Shown here one piece after another: positions 54,055 through 62,222 of a stretch of 64,000 nt of DNA. The notes beneath the pieces were generated by a model. The model was not told the DNA's origin. It saw nothing but the letters and a program-made list of their open reading frames with translations, and made no database searches. Location: positions 124,001 to 188,000 of the forward strand of contig JBBJNV010000001.1 of the NCBI GenBank assembly GCA_037721215.1. Direction: 5' to 3'. The position numbers were made by a program, and so were the translations under genes. Source of the stretch: Gemmatimonadaceae bacterium (GTDB taxonomy: Bacteria; Gemmatimonadota; Gemmatimonadetes; Gemmatimonadales; Gemmatimonadaceae). Within the stretch, counting starts at the first letter, position 1. The number at the start of each line of letters is the position of its first letter.

Positions 54055-55512
54055 CTACGGCTTGACGCCCCTCGCGATCCGATAAAGCAGAATCGCTGCA
54101 CGCTTGGTTTGTGAAGGGAATTTCCGAAGATCAGCAGTCTCCTTATCCGTATGACCGTCCCACCCCGAGAGCCCGATCCCATCGATCGCTGACGAAATAT
54201 GAGCAGCGGTGAATGACACATCTGCCGCTCCTGCCCGCATAGGATTTACCGCAACCACCGGCCCGAACCCCAGCTCACGGCTCGCCGCATCGTACATCGC
54301 CAGCAGCCGCCGGTTACCGTCAGTCGGCGCGAGCGGCGGATAGCCATCGTCAAACATTATCTCCGAGCGGGTCTGCGGCAGCGGCTGAGCAACAATCGCC
54401 CGCATCGTTGCCTTCACACTCGCGAGCTGCTGCGGCGAAATTGTCCGGATATCGCCGGTGACATGCATCGTCTTCGCGACAATGTTGCTCTTCCCGTGCG
54501 CGGTACCGCCCGGCTCGGTCGTATCCATCCGGATATCCGAGCCGCCAACCGCGAAACCGGGATTGAAAGTCAGGAACTCCTGCGCACTCAACTGCTCGCG
54601 GAACTGCTGCAGAACGCGCGCGGTCTCGAAGATCGCGCCGGCACCGATGTCGGCGCGGAAGATCTGTGAAGAGTGAGCTGGAGTACCCGTAGACTTGAGG
54701 ACCCACGAACCCGAGCCGCGGCGCGAGACCACTGCCGTGCGCGGGTCGCCCGACCCATCCTCGAATCCGATCGCAAACTGAGAACGCTTCGACTCCTCGA
54801 TGAGCGCCGCACGGGCCAGACTTACCGGATCCCCGGAATCTTCCTCATCTCCCATGAACACTGCGGTAATACTCATCGCCTGGAGTGCGCCGGCAGCGCG
54901 AAGCGCCTTAAGCGCCTGAACGATGATCACGTCGCCACCTTTCATGTCGATGATGCCTGGCCCGCGCGCCGTCGTATCACTCAGACGCTCGAACTTCTGG
55001 AACGGGCTGCTTGGCTCGAACACGGTGTCGAGGTGACCGATGAGAAGAATTCGCGGCCCAACGCCGGTCCGCTCCGCAACAAGATGCCCGGCCCGGCCGA
55101 ATGGAGCACCATCAACCCAGCGTGCAGTGAAGCCGAGCGCCTCGAACTGAGCGCTGAGCACTTTGCCGACCTCGCGCACGCCCGCAAAATTCATCGTGCC
55201 GCTGTTGATGTTCACGAGTCGCTCGAGGAGCGCCAGACCTTCGGCATTACGCGTATCGACCGCTGCAGCGATGGCGCGCTCGATGGGACTCAACGGAACT
55301 ACAGCAGACCCGGCGCCGGATTGACCATCAGCCACGCCTGTTGCCGAAACCGGACTGCTCCCGGCAGTGGAGGATGTCGTCGTGCCGGGAGTTGGACTCG
55401 CACCGCCGGCCGTTGGCCGCAGCACGGGGCGTGGCGCGCAGCCAGCCGCAATCGCGAGACACACAAGCGCTGCGAGTGTGAATCGGTGGGGAAGAACCTG
55501 AATCATGTCCAT
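54055..55512 (-). CDS. M20-family zinc peptidase lipoprotein (glutamate carboxypeptidase type)
   Basis: Signal with lipobox AAGCAP (Cys ~25), a Ser/Thr/Pro-rich linker of ~60 residues, then the M20 domain: LIGHLDTVFEP (His ligand), GPGIIDMKGGDVI (bridging Asp), GDEEDSG (Glu pair), the dimerisation domain and the final His in GIGLSGWDGHTDKETADL. The length of 485 fits CPG2-like carboxypeptidases, which release C-terminal Glu or Gly. It is likely exported and lipid-anchored. Convergent with the kinase gene. Confidence 0.9.
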   Translation of the reverse strand: MDMIQVLPHRFTLAALVCLAIAAGCAPRPVLRPTAGGASPTPGTTTSSTAGSSPVSATGVADGQSGAGSAVVPLSPIERAIAAAVDTRNAEGLALLERLVNINSGTMNFAGVREVGKVLSAQFEALGFTARWVDGAPFGRAGHLVAERTGVGPRILLIGHLDTVFEPSSPFQKFERLSDTTARGPGIIDMKGGDVIIVQALKALRAAGALQAMSITAVFMGDEEDSGDPVSLARAALIEESKRSQFAIGFEDGSGDPRTAVVSRRGSGSWVLKSTGTPAHSSQIFRADIGAGAIFETARVLQQFREQLSAQEFLTFNPGFAVGGSDIRMDTTEPGGTAHGKSNIVAKTMHVTGDIRTISPQQLASVKATMRAIVAQPLPQTRSEIMFDDGYPPLAPTDGNRRLLAMYDAASRELGFGPVVAVNPMRAGAADVSFTAAHISSAIDGIGLSGWDGHTDKETADLRKFPSQTKRAAILLYRIARGVKP

Positions 55513-55671
55513 TGCAGTCAGCGGGTCTGTGATGTAATTGTGTCCGGACCTCTACGTTATCTCCGGCGACAGGGCGATGCAAAGACCACATCTGGCAGGC
55601 ACCTTTCTGGGCGGTTGTCTTTTTTCAGGGCGCGCGGCGGGTCGGGCAGCCGGAGAGGCGGTTCGCTGACG

Positions 55672-56811
55672 ATGAAATACGATGCGATCGTCGCCGGGCT
55701 CGGCGCTATGGGGAGTGCCACTGCCGCGCGTCTCGCGCTGGGCGGACAGCGGGTACTGGGCCTCGACCGATGGAGTCCCGGACACCCATTTGGATCGTCG
55801 CACGGAGACAGCCGCATAATCCGCGAGATGTACTTCGAGCATCCCATGTACGTGCCGCTCCTGCAGCGCGCGTACGAGCTCTGGGAGGACATGAGCGTGC
55901 GCGCCGGCGTGCCCCTCCTGCATCTGATCGGTGGCCTGATGGTCGGCAGGCACGATGGGACGCTGATCCCCGGCGTACTGAGGAGCGCCAAAGAGCATGG
56001 GCTCCCATATATATTGCTCACACCGCCTGAGGTCGCGATGCGATTTCCTGCGTTTGGGTTGCGCGACGATCTCAGCGCAGTGGTCGACCCGCGCGCAGGA
56101 TACCTCAATCCTGAAGTGTGCAACGCAGCGCATCTTGCGGTCGCATCAAAAAACGGGGCGGACCTCAGATTTGAGGAGCCGGTGTTGTCGTGGGAGTCTT
56201 CCGACCGCGGGGTGACAGTAACTACGCCCAAGGGCAGGCATACAGCGAGTCGGATGGTGCTTGCGATGGGCGCTCGCATCGGCGGGTGCCTGAACGACTT
56301 GATGCTTCCGTTAGAAGTCGAGCGCCAGGCGGTATTCTGGCTCGAGCCGAAGCCACAGGTCGGTGCCTACGAGGAATCGGCGTTCCCGGTGTGGGCATAC
56401 GAGTACGAGCCGCGGAAGGTATGCTACGGATTCCCGCGACTTCCGCGTGGCGTAAAGGCAAGCGTAATGCACAGCGGCGAGATCGTTGCCAACCCCGAGA
56501 GCGTCGAGCGGAGTGTCATGGACGTCGAAGTCGAGCCGCTGCTCAGCGCACTCGGCGGAATTCTTCCTGGACTCGCAGATGGGCGGGTCGTGGAGCGGGA
56601 TGTATGTCTCTTCACAAACACCCCCGACAGGGACTTCATAATCGACTTCCATCCAGGCCATCCGCGTGTGCTCGTGTCGAGCGCGTGTTCCGGGCACGGC
56701 TTCAAATTTGCGAGCGTCATCGGAGAAATTCAGGCGAGCCTCGTGATGCACGGCGGCTCGCAGTTCGACCTTTCTCCGTTCAGAATCGATCGGGCAGGTT
56801 TGCAGGCCTAG
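55672..56811 (+). CDS. Monomeric sarcosine oxidase / N-methyl amino acid oxidase family flavoprotein
   Basis: ATG 55672 starts the FAD-binding GxGxxG strand (DAIVAGLGAMGSATAARLAL). RWSPGHPFGSSHGDSRIIR is the MSOX/SolA flavin-binding signature. The Cys that carries covalent FAD in the family is in DVCLFTNTPDRDFIIDFHP (~residue 315), followed by SGHGFKFASVIGEI. It should oxidatively demethylate sarcosine or N-methyl-tryptophan to give formaldehyde and H2O2. The 379-residue length is normal. Its 3' end overlaps the convergent pseudoreceiver gene by 32 bases. Confidence 0.93.
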   Translation: MKYDAIVAGLGAMGSATAARLALGGQRVLGLDRWSPGHPFGSSHGDSRIIREMYFEHPMYVPLLQRAYELWEDMSVRAGVPLLHLIGGLMVGRHDGTLIPGVLRSAKEHGLPYILLTPPEVAMRFPAFGLRDDLSAVVDPRAGYLNPEVCNAAHLAVASKNGADLRFEEPVLSWESSDRGVTVTTPKGRHTASRMVLAMGARIGGCLNDLMLPLEVERQAVFWLEPKPQVGAYEESAFPVWAYEYEPRKVCYGFPRLPRGVKASVMHSGEIVANPESVERSVMDVEVEPLLSALGGILPGLADGRVVERDVCLFTNTPDRDFIIDFHPGHPRVLVSSACSGHGFKFASVIGEIQASLVMHGGSQFDLSPFRIDRAGLQA

Positions 56812-57196
56812 ATTCTGTAATCTCGGCCCTCCCGGTAGCCTGGGCGCGCGCCTCGACCTTTGCGACCAGAGCAACCAGTCGCTTCCGCTCGAGAGGGAGC
56901 TCTAGACTCGCCAGGATCGCCCGCTGAACAGGAAAGGGCAGCGGAGTGGGTTTCGTCTCGTCCCGATGATACGCGACCAGTGCTCCACCCAGTGCCAGCG
57001 GAATACGGAAACTCGTGCCATCACTGAAGAGCTCGGCGCGATCCACAATTGCGACTAGCGGCCGACGACCGCCTAGTGCCACGATCGCTTCTGAAATGTC
57101 ACTGGCAATGGTGACCCTGTGCTCCGCGGCAGCAAGGGTCTGAACGACTCCCTCGATCAGCGTCGGGTCTGATCCCACAACGAGTATTTCTGTCAC
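56780..57196 (-). CDS. Response-regulator-like receiver protein with degenerate active site
   Basis: The 138-residue protein has a receiver-like start (EILVVGSDPTLIEGVVQTLA) and the usual phospho-acceptor strand LVAIVDRAELF. But the acidic pair after the first strand is Ser-Asp-Pro, and no conserved Lys-Pro is seen near the end, so phosphorylation is doubtful. It starts with GTG overlapping the YggT stop (TAGTG). No output domain is attached. It may act as a phosphorylation-independent binding module. Confidence 0.55.
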   Translation of the reverse strand: MTEILVVGSDPTLIEGVVQTLAAAEHRVTIASDISEAIVALGGRRPLVAIVDRAELFSDGTSFRIPLALGGALVAYHRDETKPTPLPFPVQRAILASLELPLERKRLVALVAKVEARAQATGRAEITESRPANLPDRF

Positions 57197-57786
57197 TAAA
57201 TCAATCGCAGCACTGCGCTCTGTAGTAAACCAAGGAGGAAATATGCGACGATCGGTGTGATATCGATCGGACCAAGTGTTGGAATGACCTGGCGTAACGG
57301 CCGAAGAACAGGCTCACTGACAACATGCGCCCAGCGGATCCACGGCGAGTGCGGTGATATGGGCAGCCACGTGCTGATCACGCGCACGAGAATCGCCATG
57401 CGGAGAAAAGCAAACGTCCAGGCAACCAGCAGCCGGAATATTCCGCGCGGGCCCGCCTGAACGGAAGCCGCGATGCCATAGACCTGGCCGGCGATGAAAT
57501 CCAGAACGCTGATGAGAAGTATGCCACCTACCACCGCGCCTGCCAGTGCCCAAAGTGGCGCGCTTGCCGGGTTGCCACCCGCTTTGACGATACGCCGCTC
57601 CACCGGCTCGAGAATCGGATCGATCCTCGACCTGGAGAAACGGGCAAGCCCGCCAAAGACATTCACCTTTCGCGTTCGCACCAGCCAGTCGATCACACAG
57701 AAACCGGCGAACAGTAAAACTATGGCGACTACTACGAGCCGGACAACACCCAGCACGTCGTTGAACAGCATCGTCGCAGGCTCCAC
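57196..57786 (-). CDS. YggT-family membrane protein
   Basis: The protein has five to six hydrophobic helices, with two YggT-type halves: VVRLVVVAIVLLFAGFCVID near the start and MAILVRVISTWLPISPHSPW followed by PLRQVIPTLGPIDITPIVAY at the end. The last block is the family signature, and IDPILEPVERRI in the first half is its partner. YggT is often next to cell-division genes and thought to affect osmotic or division processes, but a precise role is unknown. GTG start overlaps the preceding TAG. Confidence 0.85.
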   Translation of the reverse strand: MEPATMLFNDVLGVVRLVVVAIVLLFAGFCVIDWLVRTRKVNVFGGLARFSRSRIDPILEPVERRIVKAGGNPASAPLWALAGAVVGGILLISVLDFIAGQVYGIAASVQAGPRGIFRLLVAWTFAFLRMAILVRVISTWLPISPHSPWIRWAHVVSEPVLRPLRQVIPTLGPIDITPIVAYFLLGLLQSAVLRLI

Positions 57787-60089
57787 TACTGAAGCGTTAC
57801 GCGCATATTCAGATTCTGCACCAGGAACGCGAATCTGTCGGCGGCCTCATCGATCCGCTTGGCAGTCGGTTTGCCAGCACCATGCCCGGCCTTGGTATCG
57901 ATCCGGATGAGTATCGGTGCCGGGCCAGCCTGGGAATTCTGAAGCGTCGCCGCATACTTGAACGAATGCCCGGGAACGACACGGTCGTCGTGATCCGCGG
58001 TAAGAACCATCGTCGCCGGATAACGAACGCCCGGCTTGATGTTGTGAAGCGGAGAATAGGCACGCAGAAACGCGAAGTCCGCCGGATTGTCTGCGGAGCC
58101 GTAATCCGACGTCCACGCCGCGCCGATGGTGAACTTGTGAAAGCGAAGCATGTCCATCACCCCAACGGCCGGCAGGGCCGCGCCAAACAGCTCAGGGCGT
58201 TGATTCACGACGGCTCCCACAAGCAGCCCACCATTCGAGCCCCCGGCAACCGCGAGTTTCGCGGGCGACGTATATCGTTCGTTCACCAGATACTGTGCTG
58301 CACCGATGAAATCATCAAAAACGTTCTGCTTCCTGCCCAGCGTCCCTGCTTCATGCCAGTCTTTTCCGTACTCGCCACCTCCGCGGAGATTGGCGACAGC
58401 GTAAACGCCGCCCATCTCGAGCCACACCAGGTTGGCAGGAGAAAACGCCGGAGTCTGCGAAATGTTGAATCCGCCATACCCGTAGAGAATGGTGGGGTTA
58501 GCACCATTGAGCGTCAGCCCTTTCTTCGACGTTATGAAGATTGGTACCTGCGTTCCGTCCTTGCTCTTGAAAAAAACCTGTTTCGTCTCGAACTGGTTCA
58601 GATCCATCGGCAGCGACGCAGTCTTGTAAACCGTGTTGACCCGCCGCTTCAGGTCGTAGCGAAACACCGATGGCGGAGAGAGATAGGACGTGAAGCTGTA
58701 AAACATCTCGTCATCCTTCGGTCGGCCGGTGATGCCGCTTACAGAGCCAATTCCCGGCAGCGCAATCTCGCCAATGTACGGGTACCCGGGCGCGCTCCTG
58801 CTGGCCCGGTCATCACGCACCACTGCTTCTTCCGGCGCGGGCGGGCGTTGAGCTCCTCTCGAAGATCCGCCGGGAAACGCGCCCTGCCTCGTTCCGCGCC
58901 CGCGGCGCAGATCATCCGCGTCAGGCATGCCGTATACGCGAATGCTGGAATGCGCATCCTGAAGGTAGGAAACTACCAGTCTGTTTCCGATTACCTGGAC
59001 ATTCCCCATCGCATCCTTTCCCTCAGGAATAACGGTGAGCCAGCGAGTCGATTGAGCCGCGTTGATATCGATCGAAACGAGCCGCCCCTTTGGCGCACCA
59101 AAATCAGTACGAACGAGAAAATTGTCACCCGTGTTGTGAACAAACGCATACTCGGCGTCGAGCTGATCGATGAGACGCACGACCGGTGCGTCAACCTTCG
59201 GCTTCTTCGCATTGTCGAGGAACACGTAGTAAAGGCGCGTACGGCGGTCCGAACCCGCGCTCACAGTGATGACAGCGAATGTACCGTCGTCGGTGACAGT
59301 TGCATCGAAAAGCCACCCGGGCTGATCAGGACGGTCATAAACAAGCCGGTCGGCCGACTGTGGAGCGCCGAGCCGGTGGTAATAGAGTTTCTGATTCTGA
59401 TTGACGTTCGTAAGGGTGTTACCGTTTTTTGGCGAATCGTAGCGGGAGTAGAAGAACCCTTTGTTATCCTTGGTCCACGAAAGGCCCGAGAACTTTACCC
59501 ACTTGAGGGTGTCGGTGAGATCGCGCCCGGTATCTACATTGCGCACCCGGAATTCCTGCCAGTCTGATCCGCTCGCAGATACTCCGTAACCGAGATACCG
59601 GCCGTCCGGTGATTCCTGGCTGGTTGAGAGCGCCACCGTTCCATCTGCAGACATGGAGTTGGGGTCAAGCAGCACCCGCGCGGGGCGGCCGTCATCCTTC
59701 ACGTAGAGAATGCTCTGGCTCAGGAGCCCGCTGTTCTCGTAATAGAACAAGCGGTTGCCTGCCCTCGAGGGCGACGAATATTTGGGATAATTCCAGACCT
59801 GCATGAGGCGATTTCTGATTGCCGCGCGCGCCGGGATCCCTGCCAGATACGAAAACGTCACTGCGTTCTGAGCCTGAACCCACGCAGCGGTCTCCGGCGA
59901 GTCGGTGTTCTCGAGCCAGCGGTAGGGGTCGGCGATCCGGGAGCCATGATAGTCGTCCGTCTGACTGCCGCGCGCTGTCGCGGGATATCTGACGGCGCCG
60001 GGCGGAGTTTGCCCCTCTGCGGCCTGAGCCAGCGAAACAGCCAGGAACGCGATAACGGTCGAAGGACGATAAAAAGACATGTACGCCAT
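57786..60089 (-). CDS. Prolyl oligopeptidase (S9A), exported
   Basis: The 767-residue protein has a signal peptide (IAFLAVSLAQAAEGQ), the S9A N-terminal DDYHGSRIADPYRWLENTDS, a seven-bladed propeller and the C-terminal alpha/beta domain. Catalytic Ser lies in GGSNGGLLVG (~616), Asp in TADHDDRVVPGHS (~698), His in KAGHGAGKP (~733). It cleaves short peptides after Pro and should act in the periplasm. It heads a minus-strand run with YggT and the pseudoreceiver through TAGTG overlaps. Confidence 0.95.
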   Translation of the reverse strand: MAYMSFYRPSTVIAFLAVSLAQAAEGQTPPGAVRYPATARGSQTDDYHGSRIADPYRWLENTDSPETAAWVQAQNAVTFSYLAGIPARAAIRNRLMQVWNYPKYSSPSRAGNRLFYYENSGLLSQSILYVKDDGRPARVLLDPNSMSADGTVALSTSQESPDGRYLGYGVSASGSDWQEFRVRNVDTGRDLTDTLKWVKFSGLSWTKDNKGFFYSRYDSPKNGNTLTNVNQNQKLYYHRLGAPQSADRLVYDRPDQPGWLFDATVTDDGTFAVITVSAGSDRRTRLYYVFLDNAKKPKVDAPVVRLIDQLDAEYAFVHNTGDNFLVRTDFGAPKGRLVSIDINAAQSTRWLTVIPEGKDAMGNVQVIGNRLVVSYLQDAHSSIRVYGMPDADDLRRGRGTRQGAFPGGSSRGAQRPPAPEEAVVRDDRASRSAPGYPYIGEIALPGIGSVSGITGRPKDDEMFYSFTSYLSPPSVFRYDLKRRVNTVYKTASLPMDLNQFETKQVFFKSKDGTQVPIFITSKKGLTLNGANPTILYGYGGFNISQTPAFSPANLVWLEMGGVYAVANLRGGGEYGKDWHEAGTLGRKQNVFDDFIGAAQYLVNERYTSPAKLAVAGGSNGGLLVGAVVNQRPELFGAALPAVGVMDMLRFHKFTIGAAWTSDYGSADNPADFAFLRAYSPLHNIKPGVRYPATMVLTADHDDRVVPGHSFKYAATLQNSQAGPAPILIRIDTKAGHGAGKPTAKRIDEAADRFAFLVQNLNMRVTLQ

Positions 60090-60283
60090 TTGTTATGAGT
60101 AGCTCAATTTACGGTAAATGAGCGCAATGGTTCCAGCCGGACCGTGCGAGCTCTTTGATTGTGTTCAGCAAGCTTGCAAGAGTTGGCTGCTGCTGTGCGG
60201 TGAACCGCAATTCGCGATGGACCAGTCTTGCGGCTGGCAATCCGGCGGTGGAATCGATAACATCGGAACGTGATGCGGAGTGC

Positions 60284-60781
60284 ATGGTGAGTTCAGAGAG
60301 AACGAAGCGCCGTTACTGGCTGCTGAAATCCGAGCCGACGTCATTTTCCTTTGACGACCTCGTCAATGCGCCGTTGCAAACCACGGCTTGGGACGGCGTG
60401 CGGAATTATCAGGCCCGGAACATGATGCGCGACGGCATGCAGCCGGGCGATCTGGCTTTTTTCTACCATTCGAGCTGCGACCCCACGGGGATTGCCGGGA
60501 TCGCGGAGGTGGTTCGCGGCGGGTATCCTGATCCAACGGCTTTCGATTCGGATGACTCGCACTACGATCCTAAGAGCAATAAGGAGTCGCCAATATGGTT
60601 CGTGGTGGACGTGAAAGCAGTCAAAGCGTTTCCGCGTATCATCACTCTTGCTGAGCTGCGGAGTGTGACGGGGCTGGAGAAGATGGTATTGCTCCAGCGG
60701 GGGAGCCGACTTTCGGTTCAGCCCGTGACGGAGGAGGAGTGGACCATAATCACCGATACTTTTTCGCCCGGCTTAGCTTAA
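60284..60781 (+). CDS. EVE-domain protein
   Basis: The 165-residue protein is an EVE domain: YWLLKSEPTSFSFDDLVN, TTAWDGVRNYQARNMMRDGM, LAFFYHSSCDPTGIAGIAEV and FDSDDSHYDPKSN. EVE proteins bind modified bases in nucleic acids; some act in RNA or restriction biology, and the closest well-known relative is eukaryotic THYN1. ATG 60284 is preceded by GCGGAG at short spacing and GTG 60287 is an alternative start. It lies 24 bases upstream of citrate synthase. Confidence 0.92.
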   Translation: MVSSERTKRRYWLLKSEPTSFSFDDLVNAPLQTTAWDGVRNYQARNMMRDGMQPGDLAFFYHSSCDPTGIAGIAEVVRGGYPDPTAFDSDDSHYDPKSNKESPIWFVVDVKAVKAFPRIITLAELRSVTGLEKMVLLQRGSRLSVQPVTEEEWTIITDTFSPGLA

Positions 60782-60805
60782 TTTTGAGCAACACGAGGAG
60801 AACGC

Positions 60806-62131
60806 ATGACCGGCACCACCGCTGCACCCCCTGATCCATCAGCCTCGACAGACGCAATCGACGTAACTGACTCGCGCACCGGAAAGACCTACAGTCTTCC
60901 GATCGCCGATGGTGCCATTCGCGCCAACGATCTGAAAAAAATCACGACTTCGGATGAAGACGATCCGGGTCTTCTCAGTTATGACCCTGCTTTTCTGAAC
61001 ACCGCGTCATGCCGGAGCTCGATTACCTACATCGATGGGGACAAGGGCATCCTGCGGTACCGCGGCTATCCCATCGAGCAGCTGGCGGAAGGTTCCAGCT
61101 TCCTCGAAGTAGCGTGGCTGCTCCGGCACGGTGAGCTGCCCAATCAGACAGAGTACGATGAGTTCGTGCACGAGATCACGTACCACACATACGTGCACGA
61201 AAACATGCGGAAATTTCTTGAAGGTTTTCGCTACGACGCTCATCCCATGGCGATGCTGAACAGCTCGGTTGCCGCGCTTGCGTCGTTCTATCCGTCGGCC
61301 CGCAACATCATGGACGAGCAGGAGCGGAACATCTCGATGATCCGTCTCCTCGCAAAGGTTCCGACCATCGCTGCCTTCTGCTACCGGCATTTAAAAGGGC
61401 TCCCATTCGTTTATCCGGACAACGAGCTGTCTTATGTCGACAATTTCCTGTCGATGGTCGCGCGGATGACAGAGCCGAAGTACGAGGCCAATCCCATTTT
61501 CTCGAAGGCGCTCGAGGTACTGTTCATCCTTCACGCCGATCACGAGCAGAACTGCTCGACCAGCGCGGTCCGAGCGGTAGGCTCATCGCATGTCGACCCG
61601 TTCTCGGCCATGTCGGCCGGAATAGCGGCGCTCTTCGGCCCGCTGCATGGCGGCGCGAACGAGCAGGTTCTCAGGATGATCGAGGAGATCGGGAATGTGA
61701 AAAACATTCCCCAGTTCATCGAGGGCGTAAAAGGTGGCAAGGGCAAGCTGATGGGCTTCGGACATCGCGTTTACAAGAGCTACGACCCGCGGGCAACGAT
61801 CGTGAAGAAACTGGCGGACGAAGTCTTTGCCGTCGTTGGCGTGGACAAGGATCTCGAGATTGCGCTGGAGCTCGAGCGGATTGCGCTGTCGGACGAATAT
61901 TTCGTTTCGCGCAAGCTGTATCCGAATGTCGACTTCTACACCGGATTGATTTACCGGTCGATGGCGTTCCCCACGGAATTCTTCACAGTACTGTTTGCGA
62001 TTGCCCGCACTGCCGGCTGGCTGGCGCAATGGGAAGAGATGCTGCTCGACAAGGAGCAGAAAATCGCCAGGCCACGGCAGATCTACACTGGCTACGACGA
62101 ACGGCCGTACGAGCGGAACGCTACGTTGTAA
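60806..62131 (+). CDS. gltA: Citrate synthase
   Basis: The 441-residue enzyme joins acetyl-CoA and oxaloacetate to enter the TCA cycle. An N-terminal beta-domain (~residues 1-60) and long length mark the hexameric type I. The catalytic residues are visible in HADHEQNCSTSAVRAVGSSH, FGPLHGGANEQ and GFGHRVYKSYDPRA, and the end MAFPTEFFTVLFAIARTAGW is the family signature. GAGGAG lies 5 bases before ATG. It is co-directional with the EVE gene. Confidence 0.97.
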   Translation: MTGTTAAPPDPSASTDAIDVTDSRTGKTYSLPIADGAIRANDLKKITTSDEDDPGLLSYDPAFLNTASCRSSITYIDGDKGILRYRGYPIEQLAEGSSFLEVAWLLRHGELPNQTEYDEFVHEITYHTYVHENMRKFLEGFRYDAHPMAMLNSSVAALASFYPSARNIMDEQERNISMIRLLAKVPTIAAFCYRHLKGLPFVYPDNELSYVDNFLSMVARMTEPKYEANPIFSKALEVLFILHADHEQNCSTSAVRAVGSSHVDPFSAMSAGIAALFGPLHGGANEQVLRMIEEIGNVKNIPQFIEGVKGGKGKLMGFGHRVYKSYDPRATIVKKLADEVFAVVGVDKDLEIALELERIALSDEYFVSRKLYPNVDFYTGLIYRSMAFPTEFFTVLFAIARTAGWLAQWEEMLLDKEQKIARPRQIYTGYDERPYERNATL

Positions 62132-62222
62132 ACGGGCCGGCGGCGTAATCGGTCAAGCGTGTATCGGGGCGTCCGCGTCAGCTTTCGTGCGGCGGTCAGT
62201 AACTTCGCGACGCCTTCGTTCC

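Noticed and set aside
54673-55671. Long N-terminal extension of the sarcosine oxidase frame
   Set aside because: It overlaps the M20 peptidase gene on the opposite strand; the FAD-binding strand begins right after ATG 55672, the normal family start.
57882-59567. 561-codon plus-strand frame opposite prolyl oligopeptidase
   Set aside because: Antisense shadow with Arg-rich nonsense sequence; the S9A gene is complete on the minus strand.
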